Positions 27,648 through 35,911 of a DNA stretch of 64,000 bases are shown in pieces. How positions within the stretch are numbered: position 1 is the stretch's first letter; each line of letters begins with the position of its first letter. Below the pieces are notes generated by a model. It searched no databases. It was not told the DNA's origin and saw nothing but the letters and a program-made list of their open reading frames with translations. This stretch comes from JAAZKI01 sp012799905. Lineage in GTDB: Bacteria; Verrucomicrobiota; Lentisphaeria; Oligosphaerales; Oligosphaeraceae. The stretch spans positions 62,001 to 126,000 of the forward strand of contig JBMNFR010000009.1 in the NCBI GenBank assembly GCA_050949415.1, read 5' to 3'. The position numbers and the translations under genes are program-made.

Positions 27648-27809
27648 AGCCAATCATCACCCTTTCAAGTTGACTTCATTCTTTCTGGCATTAAAGTTTC
27701 CGCCAGTGCAATAAACGCTCTCTCCATACCCCGCGCCGCCAGCTTTGAACGGAGTCGGCCAACGGCCATATCCGACTTGCGACGCTGTTTCCTGCCACCC
27801 TCACTTAAC

Positions 27810-28646
27810 ATGACTGCATCGATTCTCGCCGAAGCCATCCGCACGCTCCAGGACGGCGGCATCACCAATGCCCGCCAAGAGGCACGATGGCTCCTAAAAC
27901 AAATTCTCGACACTGACGCAGGCCAGCCACGCCGACCTGCCGACAGCCTGTCCCCTGAGCAGGAAGAACTGCTGCGCTCACGCCTGAGTCGACGAGTCGC
28001 CGGTGAACCCCTGCAATATATCATGGGCAACGTGGATTTCCATTGCGTGCGGCTTGACGTCGGTCCCGGCGTTCTCATCCCCAGGCCGGAAACAGAACAG
28101 CTGGTCGAAATCGCCATCAGCCTCTACCCCGGGAACGGCGAAATCTGCGATGTGTGCACCGGCTCCGGCGCCATTGCCCTCGCCTTGGCCACGACTTTCC
28201 CCCAGACCAAAATCACGGCAACGGACATTTCGGCCAGAGCCTTGGCCTGGGCCGAGCAAAACGCCAGCCGCTTGCAGCTGACCAACGTCACCTTCCACCA
28301 GGGCGACCTGCTGGCGCCGACGCCGCCCACAGCTCGCTTCGCCCTCATCACAGCCAACCCGCCCTACGTCGCTCCGGACGAATATGCGCACCTGGAGCGC
28401 ACCATCAAAGACCATGAACCGCCAGAAGCGCTCATCGCCGATGACCATGGCCAGGCCATCATCAAACGCCTGGCCCGCGACGCACGCTCACGCTTGACCC
28501 CAGGAGCGTGGCTAGTCTGCGAAATCGGCGATACGCAAGGAGCGCCGCTCAAAGAGCACTTCCGCCGTCAAGGCTACCAGAACATCGACATCAAACGCGA
28601 CTTCGCCGGTCGCGACCGTTTTATCATCGCCCAACAACCAGTCTAA
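27810..28646 (+). CDS. prmC: Release factor glutamine methyltransferase
   Basis: SAM-dependent N5-methylation of the GGQ glutamine in peptide-chain release factors. The 278-residue protein has the helical N-terminal domain (LRTLQDGGITNARQEARWLL-like), the PRPETEQLVE motif, the SAM loop DVCTGSGAIALALA, and the catalytic NPPY in ITANPPYVAPDE. The correct start is ATG 27810; the open frame extends upstream to 27438 but that part overlaps aroE in antisense. prfA, its common neighbour, is not present. The stop is 13 bp before the next gene, so the two are probably one operon. Confidence 0.95.
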   Translation: MTASILAEAIRTLQDGGITNARQEARWLLKQILDTDAGQPRRPADSLSPEQEELLRSRLSRRVAGEPLQYIMGNVDFHCVRLDVGPGVLIPRPETEQLVEIAISLYPGNGEICDVCTGSGAIALALATTFPQTKITATDISARALAWAEQNASRLQLTNVTFHQGDLLAPTPPTARFALITANPPYVAPDEYAHLERTIKDHEPPEALIADDHGQAIIKRLARDARSRLTPGAWLVCEIGDTQGAPLKEHFRRQGYQNIDIKRDFAGRDRFIIAQQPV

Positions 28647-28659
28647 AACCGAGAACGCC

Positions 28660-31293
28660 ATGAAGATTCTCCTCTATCTCCTGTATCTATTCGTCAGACT
28701 TGTCCTCCCGCTCCGCTATCGCATCCGTGTCCACGGCTACAAGGAATGCGTAGCCAAAGGCCGAAACGGCGTGCTTTTTCTGCCCAATCACCCGGCCTTG
28801 ATTGACCCGATCATCATCAACGCCATCCTGTACCGAAAATTTCATCCGCGCTCCCTGGTTGACGAGAAGCAAATCCGCACCACCATTCTCAAATATCTGC
28901 AAAAGGGCCTGCGCATCCTCTCCCTGCCTGACATCGGCATCGCCGGCAGGGCCGGGCATGAGAAGGTCATCCAGCAAATCAACGTCTGCGCCGACGCTCT
29001 CAAGCAGGGCGACAACCTGCTGCTCTACCCGGCTGGCCGCATCTACCGCAGCCGTTTCGAGAAGCTGCGCGGCAACGGCGGCGTCGCCCGCATCCTGGAG
29101 GCCTATCCTGAGGTGCGCATCGTACTGGTGCGCACCCGCGGACTCTGGGGCAGCTCGTTCGGTCGCGGCAAAGGCTACCAGACGCCCTTCCCGGAAACTC
29201 TGTTAAGCAATGTCAAGTGCGTCCTGGCCAACGGGATTTTCTTCTGCCCCCGCCGGGACGTCAGCGTCGAATTCTTTGAACTGCCGGAGGACTTTCCGCG
29301 CACGGCTGACAAGGAAGTGATCAACCGCTGGCTGGAGAATTTCTACAACGAGGACGCCCCGCCCAACACCTACGTGCCGTACTACTGGTGGGAACGCGGC
29401 GGTCCGCGCCGTATTCCAGAGCCGGAGACGACCAGTTCACCGATTGACACCAAGGACGTGCCCGAGGAAGTCCGCCGCGTCGTCTATGACAAGCTCCATG
29501 AAATCACCAACAAGCGCATTCTCAAGGAAACCGACACCCTTGGCACTGACCTCGCCCTCGACAGCCTCATGGTCGCTGAACTGCAAATCTGGATTCAGGA
29601 AGAATTCGGCCACGCCGTCAACAGCCCGGAAACGCTGCGCACGGTTGGCAACCTGCTCTTAGCCGCCATCGGCGAAAGCAGCAGCATTGAGCCGCTCCGG
29701 CCCATCCCCCCGAAATGGTTCATCAAAGAGGACAGCCGCCCCCTGGAACCCCCCAGCGGGGAGCGCGTCACCGACCTCTTTCTGCGCAATGCCGCTGCCC
29801 GGCCCAACTATGTGGTTCTCGCTGACCAGTCCCGCGGCATCTACTCCCACCGCAAAATCGTCCTCGGCGTCATGGCCCTGCGACCAGCCTTGGCCAAACT
29901 CCCCGGCGACCGCCTCGGCATCCTCATGCCCGCCTGCGCCGCCGTCAATATCGCCTACCTGGCGACGCTGTTCGCCGGCAAAATCCCGGTCATGATCAAC
30001 TGGACTGTCGGCATCCGGAACATGCGCCACTGCCTGGGCAACGCCAACGTCAAGCACATCATCACCTCGTCGCTGTTCATTGAACGGCTTGAAGGCCGCG
30101 GCATTGACTTCGCTGATCTCAAGGACTCCTTTATCTACCTGGAAGACATCGGCGGCAGCCTCTCCCTGCCCCGGAAGCTCGGCGCACTGCTGGCCAGCCG
30201 GTTCTGCTGGCGCAGCCTGCGGCGGGCGCCTGTGCCGGAACTGGCCGCCATCGTCTTCACCAGCGGTTCCGAAAACCTGCCGAAAACCGTCCCCCTTACC
30301 CACCAGAATGTCATCAGCGATGTTGCCTCAGCCATGCTGGCGCTCAACCTGCGCCAGGACGACTGCGCGCTCGGAATGCTCCCGCCCTTCCATTCGTTTG
30401 GGCTGTTGATGGCATGCCTGATGCCGGCGATGACCAGCTTGCGCATCGTCTACCATGCCAATCCGACTGAAGGCAACATACTGGCGCGCCTAATCGCCGC
30501 CTACCGCATCACCATGATCGTCGCCACGCCGACCTTTATCGGCGGCATCCTCCGCCAAGGCACCGCCGCGCAGCTGCAATCGCTGCGCATGGCCATCTCG
30601 GGGGCTGAGAAATGTCCGGACGCCACTGAAGCGATGTTCAAGGAAAAATGCCCGCAGGCCATCTTCCTGGAAGGGTACGGGATTACGGAATGTTCGCCGG
30701 TGGTGGCGCTCAACGAGCAGTTCACATCTCGCCCAGGCACTATCGGCAAAATCATCAACTGCCTGGAATGGCTCGTCACTGACGAGCAGGACAAGCCGGT
30801 TCCGCATGGTCAGACCGGCATGCTCCATCTCCGCGGCCCCAGCGTTTTTAGCGGCTACCTGAATTATGACGGCCCGTCCCCATTTGTCACCATCAACGGC
30901 AAAGAATGGTATCGCACCGGCGACCTGGTTGCCGCTGACCCGGACGGCTACATCACCTTCAAAGGCCGCTTGAAGCGATTCGTCAAGATCGGCGGCGAGA
31001 TGAGCTCCCTGCCGGCGATTGAAGAGATTCTCCTGGAGATTCACCGCACCGAGGAGCTTCCTGTGCCGCTGGCAGTGGAAGCAATCGGCACCGAAGAGCA
31101 GCCGAACATCACCTTGTTCACTGTGCTTGACCTCAACCGTGAAACCGTCAATCACCAGCTGCGCGAAGCGGGCCTATCGCCTATTCACAGCATCCGCAAC
31201 GTCATTAAAGTCAAAGAAATACCTCTTCTGGGCACGGGCAAGGCCGACTACCGCGCCCTGAAAGCCATAGCGACCGACCAGGCCAAAGCCTGA
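28660..31293 (+). CDS. Acyltransferase-ACP-acyl-ACP synthetase fusion (Aas-like)
   Basis: An 877-residue fusion of three lipid-metabolism domains. Residues 1-235 are a PlsC-type acyltransferase with NHPALID (H44-x4-D49) and the acyl-phosphate binding YPAGRIYRSR. Residues about 265-340 look like an acyl carrier protein with the phosphopantetheine serine in ALDSLMVAEL (S302). Residues about 375-877 are an AMP-forming acyl-CoA/ACP ligase with FTSGSENLPKT (533-543), EGYGITECSP and RTGDLVAADPDGY. E. coli Aas has the first and third domains but no internal ACP. The arrangement suggests activation of free acyl chains onto the built-in carrier and transfer to a lysophospholipid. Operon with prmC and the following gene. 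Confidence 0.85.
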   Translation: MKILLYLLYLFVRLVLPLRYRIRVHGYKECVAKGRNGVLFLPNHPALIDPIIINAILYRKFHPRSLVDEKQIRTTILKYLQKGLRILSLPDIGIAGRAGHEKVIQQINVCADALKQGDNLLLYPAGRIYRSRFEKLRGNGGVARILEAYPEVRIVLVRTRGLWGSSFGRGKGYQTPFPETLLSNVKCVLANGIFFCPRRDVSVEFFELPEDFPRTADKEVINRWLENFYNEDAPPNTYVPYYWWERGGPRRIPEPETTSSPIDTKDVPEEVRRVVYDKLHEITNKRILKETDTLGTDLALDSLMVAELQIWIQEEFGHAVNSPETLRTVGNLLLAAIGESSSIEPLRPIPPKWFIKEDSRPLEPPSGERVTDLFLRNAAARPNYVVLADQSRGIYSHRKIVLGVMALRPALAKLPGDRLGILMPACAAVNIAYLATLFAGKIPVMINWTVGIRNMRHCLGNANVKHIITSSLFIERLEGRGIDFADLKDSFIYLEDIGGSLSLPRKLGALLASRFCWRSLRRAPVPELAAIVFTSGSENLPKTVPLTHQNVISDVASAMLALNLRQDDCALGMLPPFHSFGLLMACLMPAMTSLRIVYHANPTEGNILARLIAAYRITMIVATPTFIGGILRQGTAAQLQSLRMAISGAEKCPDATEAMFKEKCPQAIFLEGYGITECSPVVALNEQFTSRPGTIGKIINCLEWLVTDEQDKPVPHGQTGMLHLRGPSVFSGYLNYDGPSPFVTINGKEWYRTGDLVAADPDGYITFKGRLKRFVKIGGEMSSLPAIEEILLEIHRTEELPVPLAVEAIGTEEQPNITLFTVLDLNRETVNHQLREAGLSPIHSIRNVIKVKEIPLLGTGKADYRALKAIATDQAKA

Positions 31294-31336
31294 CTTCAGC
31301 ACCAACCTGACAGCAATTCCCGATAGCGAGGTCACC

Positions 31337-32413
31337 ATGACAACCAGCCCAATCCACGAATCCGATCCCGCCCGCAAGATTCTCACCTTAGCGCAGGCCC
31401 AAGCCTGGCATGCCCAGCTCCGGGCCGCGGGAAAGTCGCTCGCCGTCACCAATGGCGCTTTCGACCTCCTCCATCGAGGCCACGCGACCTACCTGTGGCA
31501 GGCAGCCCAACAAGCTGACGCGCTCCTCGTAGCCATCAATTCCGACGCCTCGGTGCAAGCCAGCAAAGGCCCGGACCGGCCGCTCGTCAACGAAAACGAC
31601 CGCGCCTACCTAGTCGCCAGCCTGGCCTGCGTCAGCGCCGTCGTCATCTTCAACGGCCCCAAGCCGGTTGACGTATTCACGGCCATCCCGCCTGACGTCT
31701 ATGTCAAGGGCGGCGATTACACGGAAGACAGCCTTGACCGCGAAGAACACGCCATCCTCAAGCAGGCTGGCGCCCGCTTTGTGTTCATTCCCCTGGTTGA
31801 CGGCTGCTCCACCACTGCCACCGTCCGCCGCATTCGCGAGGCCCGGCCAGACCAGGTTCGCAGCGACAGCCCGGCAGCAGCCAGCGCGACCGGCCTCAAT
31901 CCACGCCTGGACTTTATCTTCCGACGGCGCAGCGTGCGGCGCTACCAGCTCCGTCCAGTGGCGGACGCGATGGTCTCTGACCTGCTGCAAGCCGGCATGG
32001 CGGCGCCCTCAGCCCGAGCCTGCGACCCGTGGCATTTTGTCATCCTGGCGGACGACGCCCTGCGGGCCGATCTAGCATCCAAGCTGCCGAACGGCCCCTT
32101 TCTCGCTGACGCCCCCACCGCCATCGTCGTCTGCGGCGATCTGCAAAAAGCCAATGCCCAATCTGAATCCTTCCTACTGGTGGACTGCGCCGCTGCCACT
32201 CAGAATATCCTGCTGGCGGCAACTGCGCTGGGCCTGGGCGCTTGCTGGCTCGGCATCCATCCACGCCCAGAACGCATCGCTTTGCTACGCCAAGCCCTAA
32301 ACCTGCCGGAATCGATTATCCCAGTCGCCATCATCACCCTGGGCTGGCCTGCCGAAGACCATGAACCGCGCACACGCGTCCAATCCGCACGAATTCACCG
32401 AAATACATTCTGA
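31337..32413 (+). CDS. Heptose-1-phosphate nucleotidyltransferase (RfaE2-type) fused to nitroreductase
   Basis: Residues about 15-170 match the C-terminal half of HldE, the D-glycero-beta-D-manno-heptose 1-phosphate adenylyltransferase, with the nucleotidyltransferase signature TNGAFDLLHRGH, VKGGDYTEDS and the end motif STTATVRRI. Residues about 190-358 are a nitroreductase-family flavoprotein (RRRSVRRYQLRPV, GMAAPSARACDPWHF, AATALGLGACWLGIHP, LGWPAEDHEPR). The first half would serve ADP-heptose synthesis for LPS or S-layer glycan; the second is an FMN oxidoreductase of unknown substrate. A linker of about 20 residues rich in Ala and Ser joins them. No frameshift lies between. It starts 43 bp after the Aas-like gene. 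Confidence 0.85.
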   Translation: MTTSPIHESDPARKILTLAQAQAWHAQLRAAGKSLAVTNGAFDLLHRGHATYLWQAAQQADALLVAINSDASVQASKGPDRPLVNENDRAYLVASLACVSAVVIFNGPKPVDVFTAIPPDVYVKGGDYTEDSLDREEHAILKQAGARFVFIPLVDGCSTTATVRRIREARPDQVRSDSPAAASATGLNPRLDFIFRRRSVRRYQLRPVADAMVSDLLQAGMAAPSARACDPWHFVILADDALRADLASKLPNGPFLADAPTAIVVCGDLQKANAQSESFLLVDCAAATQNILLAATALGLGACWLGIHPRPERIALLRQALNLPESIIPVAIITLGWPAEDHEPRTRVQSARIHRNTF

Positions 32414-32619
32414 ATGCTGAATGCCGAATACCGAATGCTGAGGCGCATTTCACAATTCATAATTCATAATTCATAATTCATAATTCGTTAGGGGCGAGGG
32501 GCGAGAGGCTTTGTTTAGGGGCGAGGGGCGAGGGGCGAGGGGCGAGGGGCGAGAATTAGGGGCGAGGGGCATTTCATAATTCACAATTCATAATTCATAA
32601 TTCACAATTCATACATGTC
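32413..32619. repeat. Multi-type heptamer repeat block, copy G
   Basis: Four unrelated 7-bp units lie side by side: GAATGCT (about 32413-32440), AATTCAT (32452-32485), AGGGGCG (about 32490-32570, interrupted by CTTTGTTT and AATT) and AATTCAT again (about 32575-32613). GTCCACATC and the hairpin module remnant follow. There are no terminal repeats. Confidence 0.7.
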
Positions 32620-32667
32620 CACATCTACTTTCTCCGCAGGCATTTAACCACGTGGAGCCACGCGCTC

Positions 32668-34584
32668 ATGTTTGCCGAATACATCATATCCCTGCTTGAG
32701 CTGACTTCCCTGACCGTGTTCGCCATGATGCTGCACTCTCTGCGCCGGATTCTCGGGGTCATCCCCCTTTACATGGTGATGGGAAGCTTCTTCGTGCTCG
32801 GCCAAATCGCTCTGCTGCCGCAAATTTCCCAGATTTTCCAGGAGCCGGCCAAGTCCGGATCGCTCGTCTACGTGCTCGCCATCGTGCCGGTTCTCCTCAT
32901 GTTCCTCATCATCTACGAGAGCGAAGGCGCCCAGGAAGCACAACGCACGGTACTTGGGTTTCTCATCCTCTCCCTAGTATCCTTCTACATCATTCAACTC
33001 CTCGTCAGACAGTTCAATCTGAACGCCGACTTTGGTGCGGACACGGTGGCCCTGTCCGTCGATCGCGGGGTCAAAATGCAGCGGCTGCTACTGGCCATGA
33101 CCTTCCTGCACCTGGCCTTGTTTCTCTTCCTGCCCACCTTCTATCAAATCCTCCGCAACTGGGGCGTGCCCATCATCTTCTGCCTCCTTTTCCCAATCTG
33201 TTTCTTCCTCGCCACCAGCAGCCTGTTTCTGCGACTTTTCGACTCGGATACATTCGTCGACCATTCCTGGCAGACCTGGCTGGGCCGGCTATTGGCTGTC
33301 TTCTGGGTCTGCCTACTGGCGAACGCCTATCTCGCCCTCGGAAAAATGCTCCGGGTCGAAAGGCGCCTGCCGTTCGGATTCCTCTCGTCCTTGCTTGGAT
33401 ATTTCCGCAGCACCAGCCAAATGCGCCAATCCGTGCTGGAATGGGCTGACCGCTACCAGGCGGTGTTCGAAAACAGCGGCGAATTGATTTTCCTGCTGGA
33501 CGCGCAGGGAGTCATCCTCAACGCCAACACCGCTGCCGCCGACACCTTCGGCACGCTCCTCAGTAAGCCTAAATTCGCCTTGGCCGACCTAATCACCAAC
33601 GCCGAAGGACGCCCCTTCCTCTGGCCGGAAGCCTGGCGGAAACTGCTGGCCAATGAAAGCGGTCGGCGCATCAACACCTATCCCGACATGCTCCTCCACC
33701 TGCCTGACCGCAAAACCATGAACATCAGCTTCAATCTTTCTCACGCCGTAGTCAATGAGAATGACATGGCGCTGCTCATCGCCCATGACATCACAGCCCA
33801 GCGGGAGCGCGAACTGGAGCGCCAACAACTGGAAGAACAGCTCATGCACTCCCAGCGCATGGAAGCCATCGGCGTCCTCGCCGGCGGCATTGCCCATGAC
33901 TTCAATAATCTCTTGCACACCATCCAGGCCAACATCGAAATGCTTAACCGGCAAACCATGCCGATACCGGCGAAAGCCATGCTCGGAAACATCGAAGAAG
34001 CCAGCAAACGAGCCAGTGGACTGACCAGCCAGCTGCTGGGATTCGCCCGCAAAGGCAAATTCCAGGCGGAAATCATCGACCTGGGCGCACTGATCCAACA
34101 GGCGGAGAAATTCTTCCAATCCGGCGCCAAGGACATCGACAGCAAAATCATCATCGAGCCTACTCCTCTCCTGATCAAGGGCGATCTCACCCAGCTGCAG
34201 CAGGTCATCCTCAACTTGCTCATCAATGCTAAAGACGCCCTGGCTGACAAGGAGGGCGAGAAGGCTATCGTCATCCGGGTGGAAACCGTCCGCGCCGACA
34301 TGCCGGAATGGAAGACGAGTCCGTTCCGCGGAAATCGCGCGGCAGACTTCATCTCGGTCACCATCCGGGACAATGGCTGCGGCATGCCGCCGCAAGTCAA
34401 AGAGCATATTTTCGAGCCATTCTTCACCACCAAGCCGCCTGGTCAAGGCACCGGCATGGGCCTAGCCATGGCCTACGGCTGCATCTCCAACCACCGCGGC
34501 TGGATCAATGTCAGCAGCACGCCCGGCGAGGGCAGCGTCTTCACCATCCTCCTCCCCAAGGCCCACGATCTACCCGAATTGTGA
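32668..34584 (+). CDS. Membrane sensor histidine kinase with PAS domain
   Basis: A 638-residue membrane kinase. The first 230 residues hold about seven hydrophobic segments (VYVLAIVPVLLMFLIIY, VLGFLILSLVSFYIIQLLV, MTFLHLALFLFLP, IIFCLLFPICFFLATS, LLAVFWVCLLANAYLAL), perhaps a vitamin-uptake-like sensor domain. A PAS domain follows (about 265-375, YQAVFENSGELIFLLDAQGV), then HisKA with phospho-acceptor H410 in GGIAHDFNNLLH, and HATPase with NLLINAKDAL, DNGCGMP and GTGMGLAMAYG. The GGIAHDFNN signature is typical of kinases paired with hybrid or stand-alone receivers. Its likely partner is the receiver protein at 37876, 3.3 kb downstream; that pairing is inference. nagA follows within 101 bp. 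Confidence 0.88.
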   Translation: MFAEYIISLLELTSLTVFAMMLHSLRRILGVIPLYMVMGSFFVLGQIALLPQISQIFQEPAKSGSLVYVLAIVPVLLMFLIIYESEGAQEAQRTVLGFLILSLVSFYIIQLLVRQFNLNADFGADTVALSVDRGVKMQRLLLAMTFLHLALFLFLPTFYQILRNWGVPIIFCLLFPICFFLATSSLFLRLFDSDTFVDHSWQTWLGRLLAVFWVCLLANAYLALGKMLRVERRLPFGFLSSLLGYFRSTSQMRQSVLEWADRYQAVFENSGELIFLLDAQGVILNANTAAADTFGTLLSKPKFALADLITNAEGRPFLWPEAWRKLLANESGRRINTYPDMLLHLPDRKTMNISFNLSHAVVNENDMALLIAHDITAQRERELERQQLEEQLMHSQRMEAIGVLAGGIAHDFNNLLHTIQANIEMLNRQTMPIPAKAMLGNIEEASKRASGLTSQLLGFARKGKFQAEIIDLGALIQQAEKFFQSGAKDIDSKIIIEPTPLLIKGDLTQLQQVILNLLINAKDALADKEGEKAIVIRVETVRADMPEWKTSPFRGNRAADFISVTIRDNGCGMPPQVKEHIFEPFFTTKPPGQGTGMGLAMAYGCISNHRGWINVSSTPGEGSVFTILLPKAHDLPEL

Positions 34585-34684
34585 AACAAACCGCCTTCCA
34601 TCAGTGTCAATACCTTAATTGTCCATCGGCATACTCCGCCTGGACAACGCCTTCCCTATCACCTGCAATCATAAGGACTGCCCC

Positions 34685-35827
34685 ATGACCACCCTCGTCA
34701 CCAACGCCCATCTCATTTCCCCTGACGTCGAGCTGCACAAGGCCGCCATTCTCCTGGACGGCGCTCGCATCAAAAAAGTGCTCCAGCCTGGAGACGCCAA
34801 GCCGACCGCTGACCAAGTCTTTGACGCCAAAGGCCAAATGGTCGTGCCCGGCTTTATCGACACCCATTTCCATGGCGGCATGGGCTATGAAAACACCAGC
34901 GACGACCCCAAGGCCGTCAGCATCATCGCCGAAGCAAAACTAAAAGAAGGCGTCACCTCCATCTGCCCGACCACCCTCACTCTGCCCCAGGAAAAATTGG
35001 CTGCCAGCCTGAAAAACATCGAGGCGTACCGCAAGAAGCCGGCCTTCTCCAAGGTCATCGGCACGCACCTGGAAGGCCCGTACATCAACCCCGAATGCAT
35101 CGGCGCACAAAACCCGGCCTTTCTGCGCAAGGCCGACATCAAGGAAGTGCAAGCCCTCAACAAGATTTCCCCAGTGTCCATAGTGACCTATGCGATTGAA
35201 ATGCCCGGCAGCCTGGAATTCACCGAGCAACTCTGCGCGGCCGGCATCTGCCCGTCCTGCGGCCATACCAACGCGACTTTCGCGCAATTTGAAGAAGGCC
35301 GCCAGCGCGGACTCAAGCGCCTCACCCACTTCTGCAACCAGATGACCAAACTCCATCACCGCGAAATCGGCCTGGTCGGACTCGGACTCTACCAGGATGA
35401 CGTCGCCATCGAAATGATCTGCGACAAAATCCACCTCTGCCCAGACATGATCCGCCTGGCTTTCAAAGTCAAGCCGATTGACAAAATCATCATCATCACC
35501 GACGCCATGGAGGCGACCGGCCTAGCTGACGGCAATTACCAACTCGGCGGCCTGGCCGTCGTGGTCTCCGAAGGCGCCGCCCGCCTGGCTGCCAACGGCG
35601 CCCTGGCTGGAAGCACGCTGCAATTCAACAACGCCCTCAAGAACATCGTGGAAGTGACCGGCATGCCGCTGCCGCAGCTGATTAAGACCACCTCTCTCAA
35701 TCAGGCAAACTCGCTCGGCCTGAAGGACTTGGGCAAAATCGAACCGGGCTATATCGCTGACTTGGCCATTCTTGACGACGACTTCAAGGTCACGGCCGTC
35801 TTTGTCGACGGCGTCCGAAAAGTCTGA
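34685..35827 (+). CDS. nagA: N-acetylglucosamine-6-phosphate deacetylase
   Basis: Metal-dependent hydrolysis of GlcNAc-6-phosphate to glucosamine-6-phosphate and acetate, used in amino-sugar catabolism and cell-wall recycling. The 380-residue amidohydrolase has PGFIDTHFHGGMGYEN, the metal ligand glutamate in GTHLEGPYINP, His in GHTNATF, HFCNQM, and the catalytic aspartate in IITDAMEATG. The true start is ATG 34685, with AAGGA 8 nt upstream and homology from MTTLVTNAHLISP; the frame to 34619 is not needed. nagB and a GlcNAc transporter are not nearby. Confidence 0.94.
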   Translation: MTTLVTNAHLISPDVELHKAAILLDGARIKKVLQPGDAKPTADQVFDAKGQMVVPGFIDTHFHGGMGYENTSDDPKAVSIIAEAKLKEGVTSICPTTLTLPQEKLAASLKNIEAYRKKPAFSKVIGTHLEGPYINPECIGAQNPAFLRKADIKEVQALNKISPVSIVTYAIEMPGSLEFTEQLCAAGICPSCGHTNATFAQFEEGRQRGLKRLTHFCNQMTKLHHREIGLVGLGLYQDDVAIEMICDKIHLCPDMIRLAFKVKPIDKIIIITDAMEATGLADGNYQLGGLAVVVSEGAARLAANGALAGSTLQFNNALKNIVEVTGMPLPQLIKTTSLNQANSLGLKDLGKIEPGYIADLAILDDDFKVTAVFVDGVRKV

Positions 35828-35838
35828 ACCGTTTACCC

Positions 35839-35876
35839 GCCGCTGGCCGGTCACCAAAAATTACCCGGCCAGCGGC
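35839..35876. repeat. 12-bp perfect inverted repeat between nagA and dxs
   Basis: GCCGCTGGCCGG (35839-35850) and CCGGCCAGCGGC (35865-35876) form a perfect stem with a 14-nt loop. No T-tract follows, so it may be a factor-independent stop of poor strength or an mRNA-processing hairpin. Confidence 0.6.
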
Positions 35877-35911
35877 AGGCGGCCTGCCTTCAGCCGCCTT
35901 GAATCCCCTCT

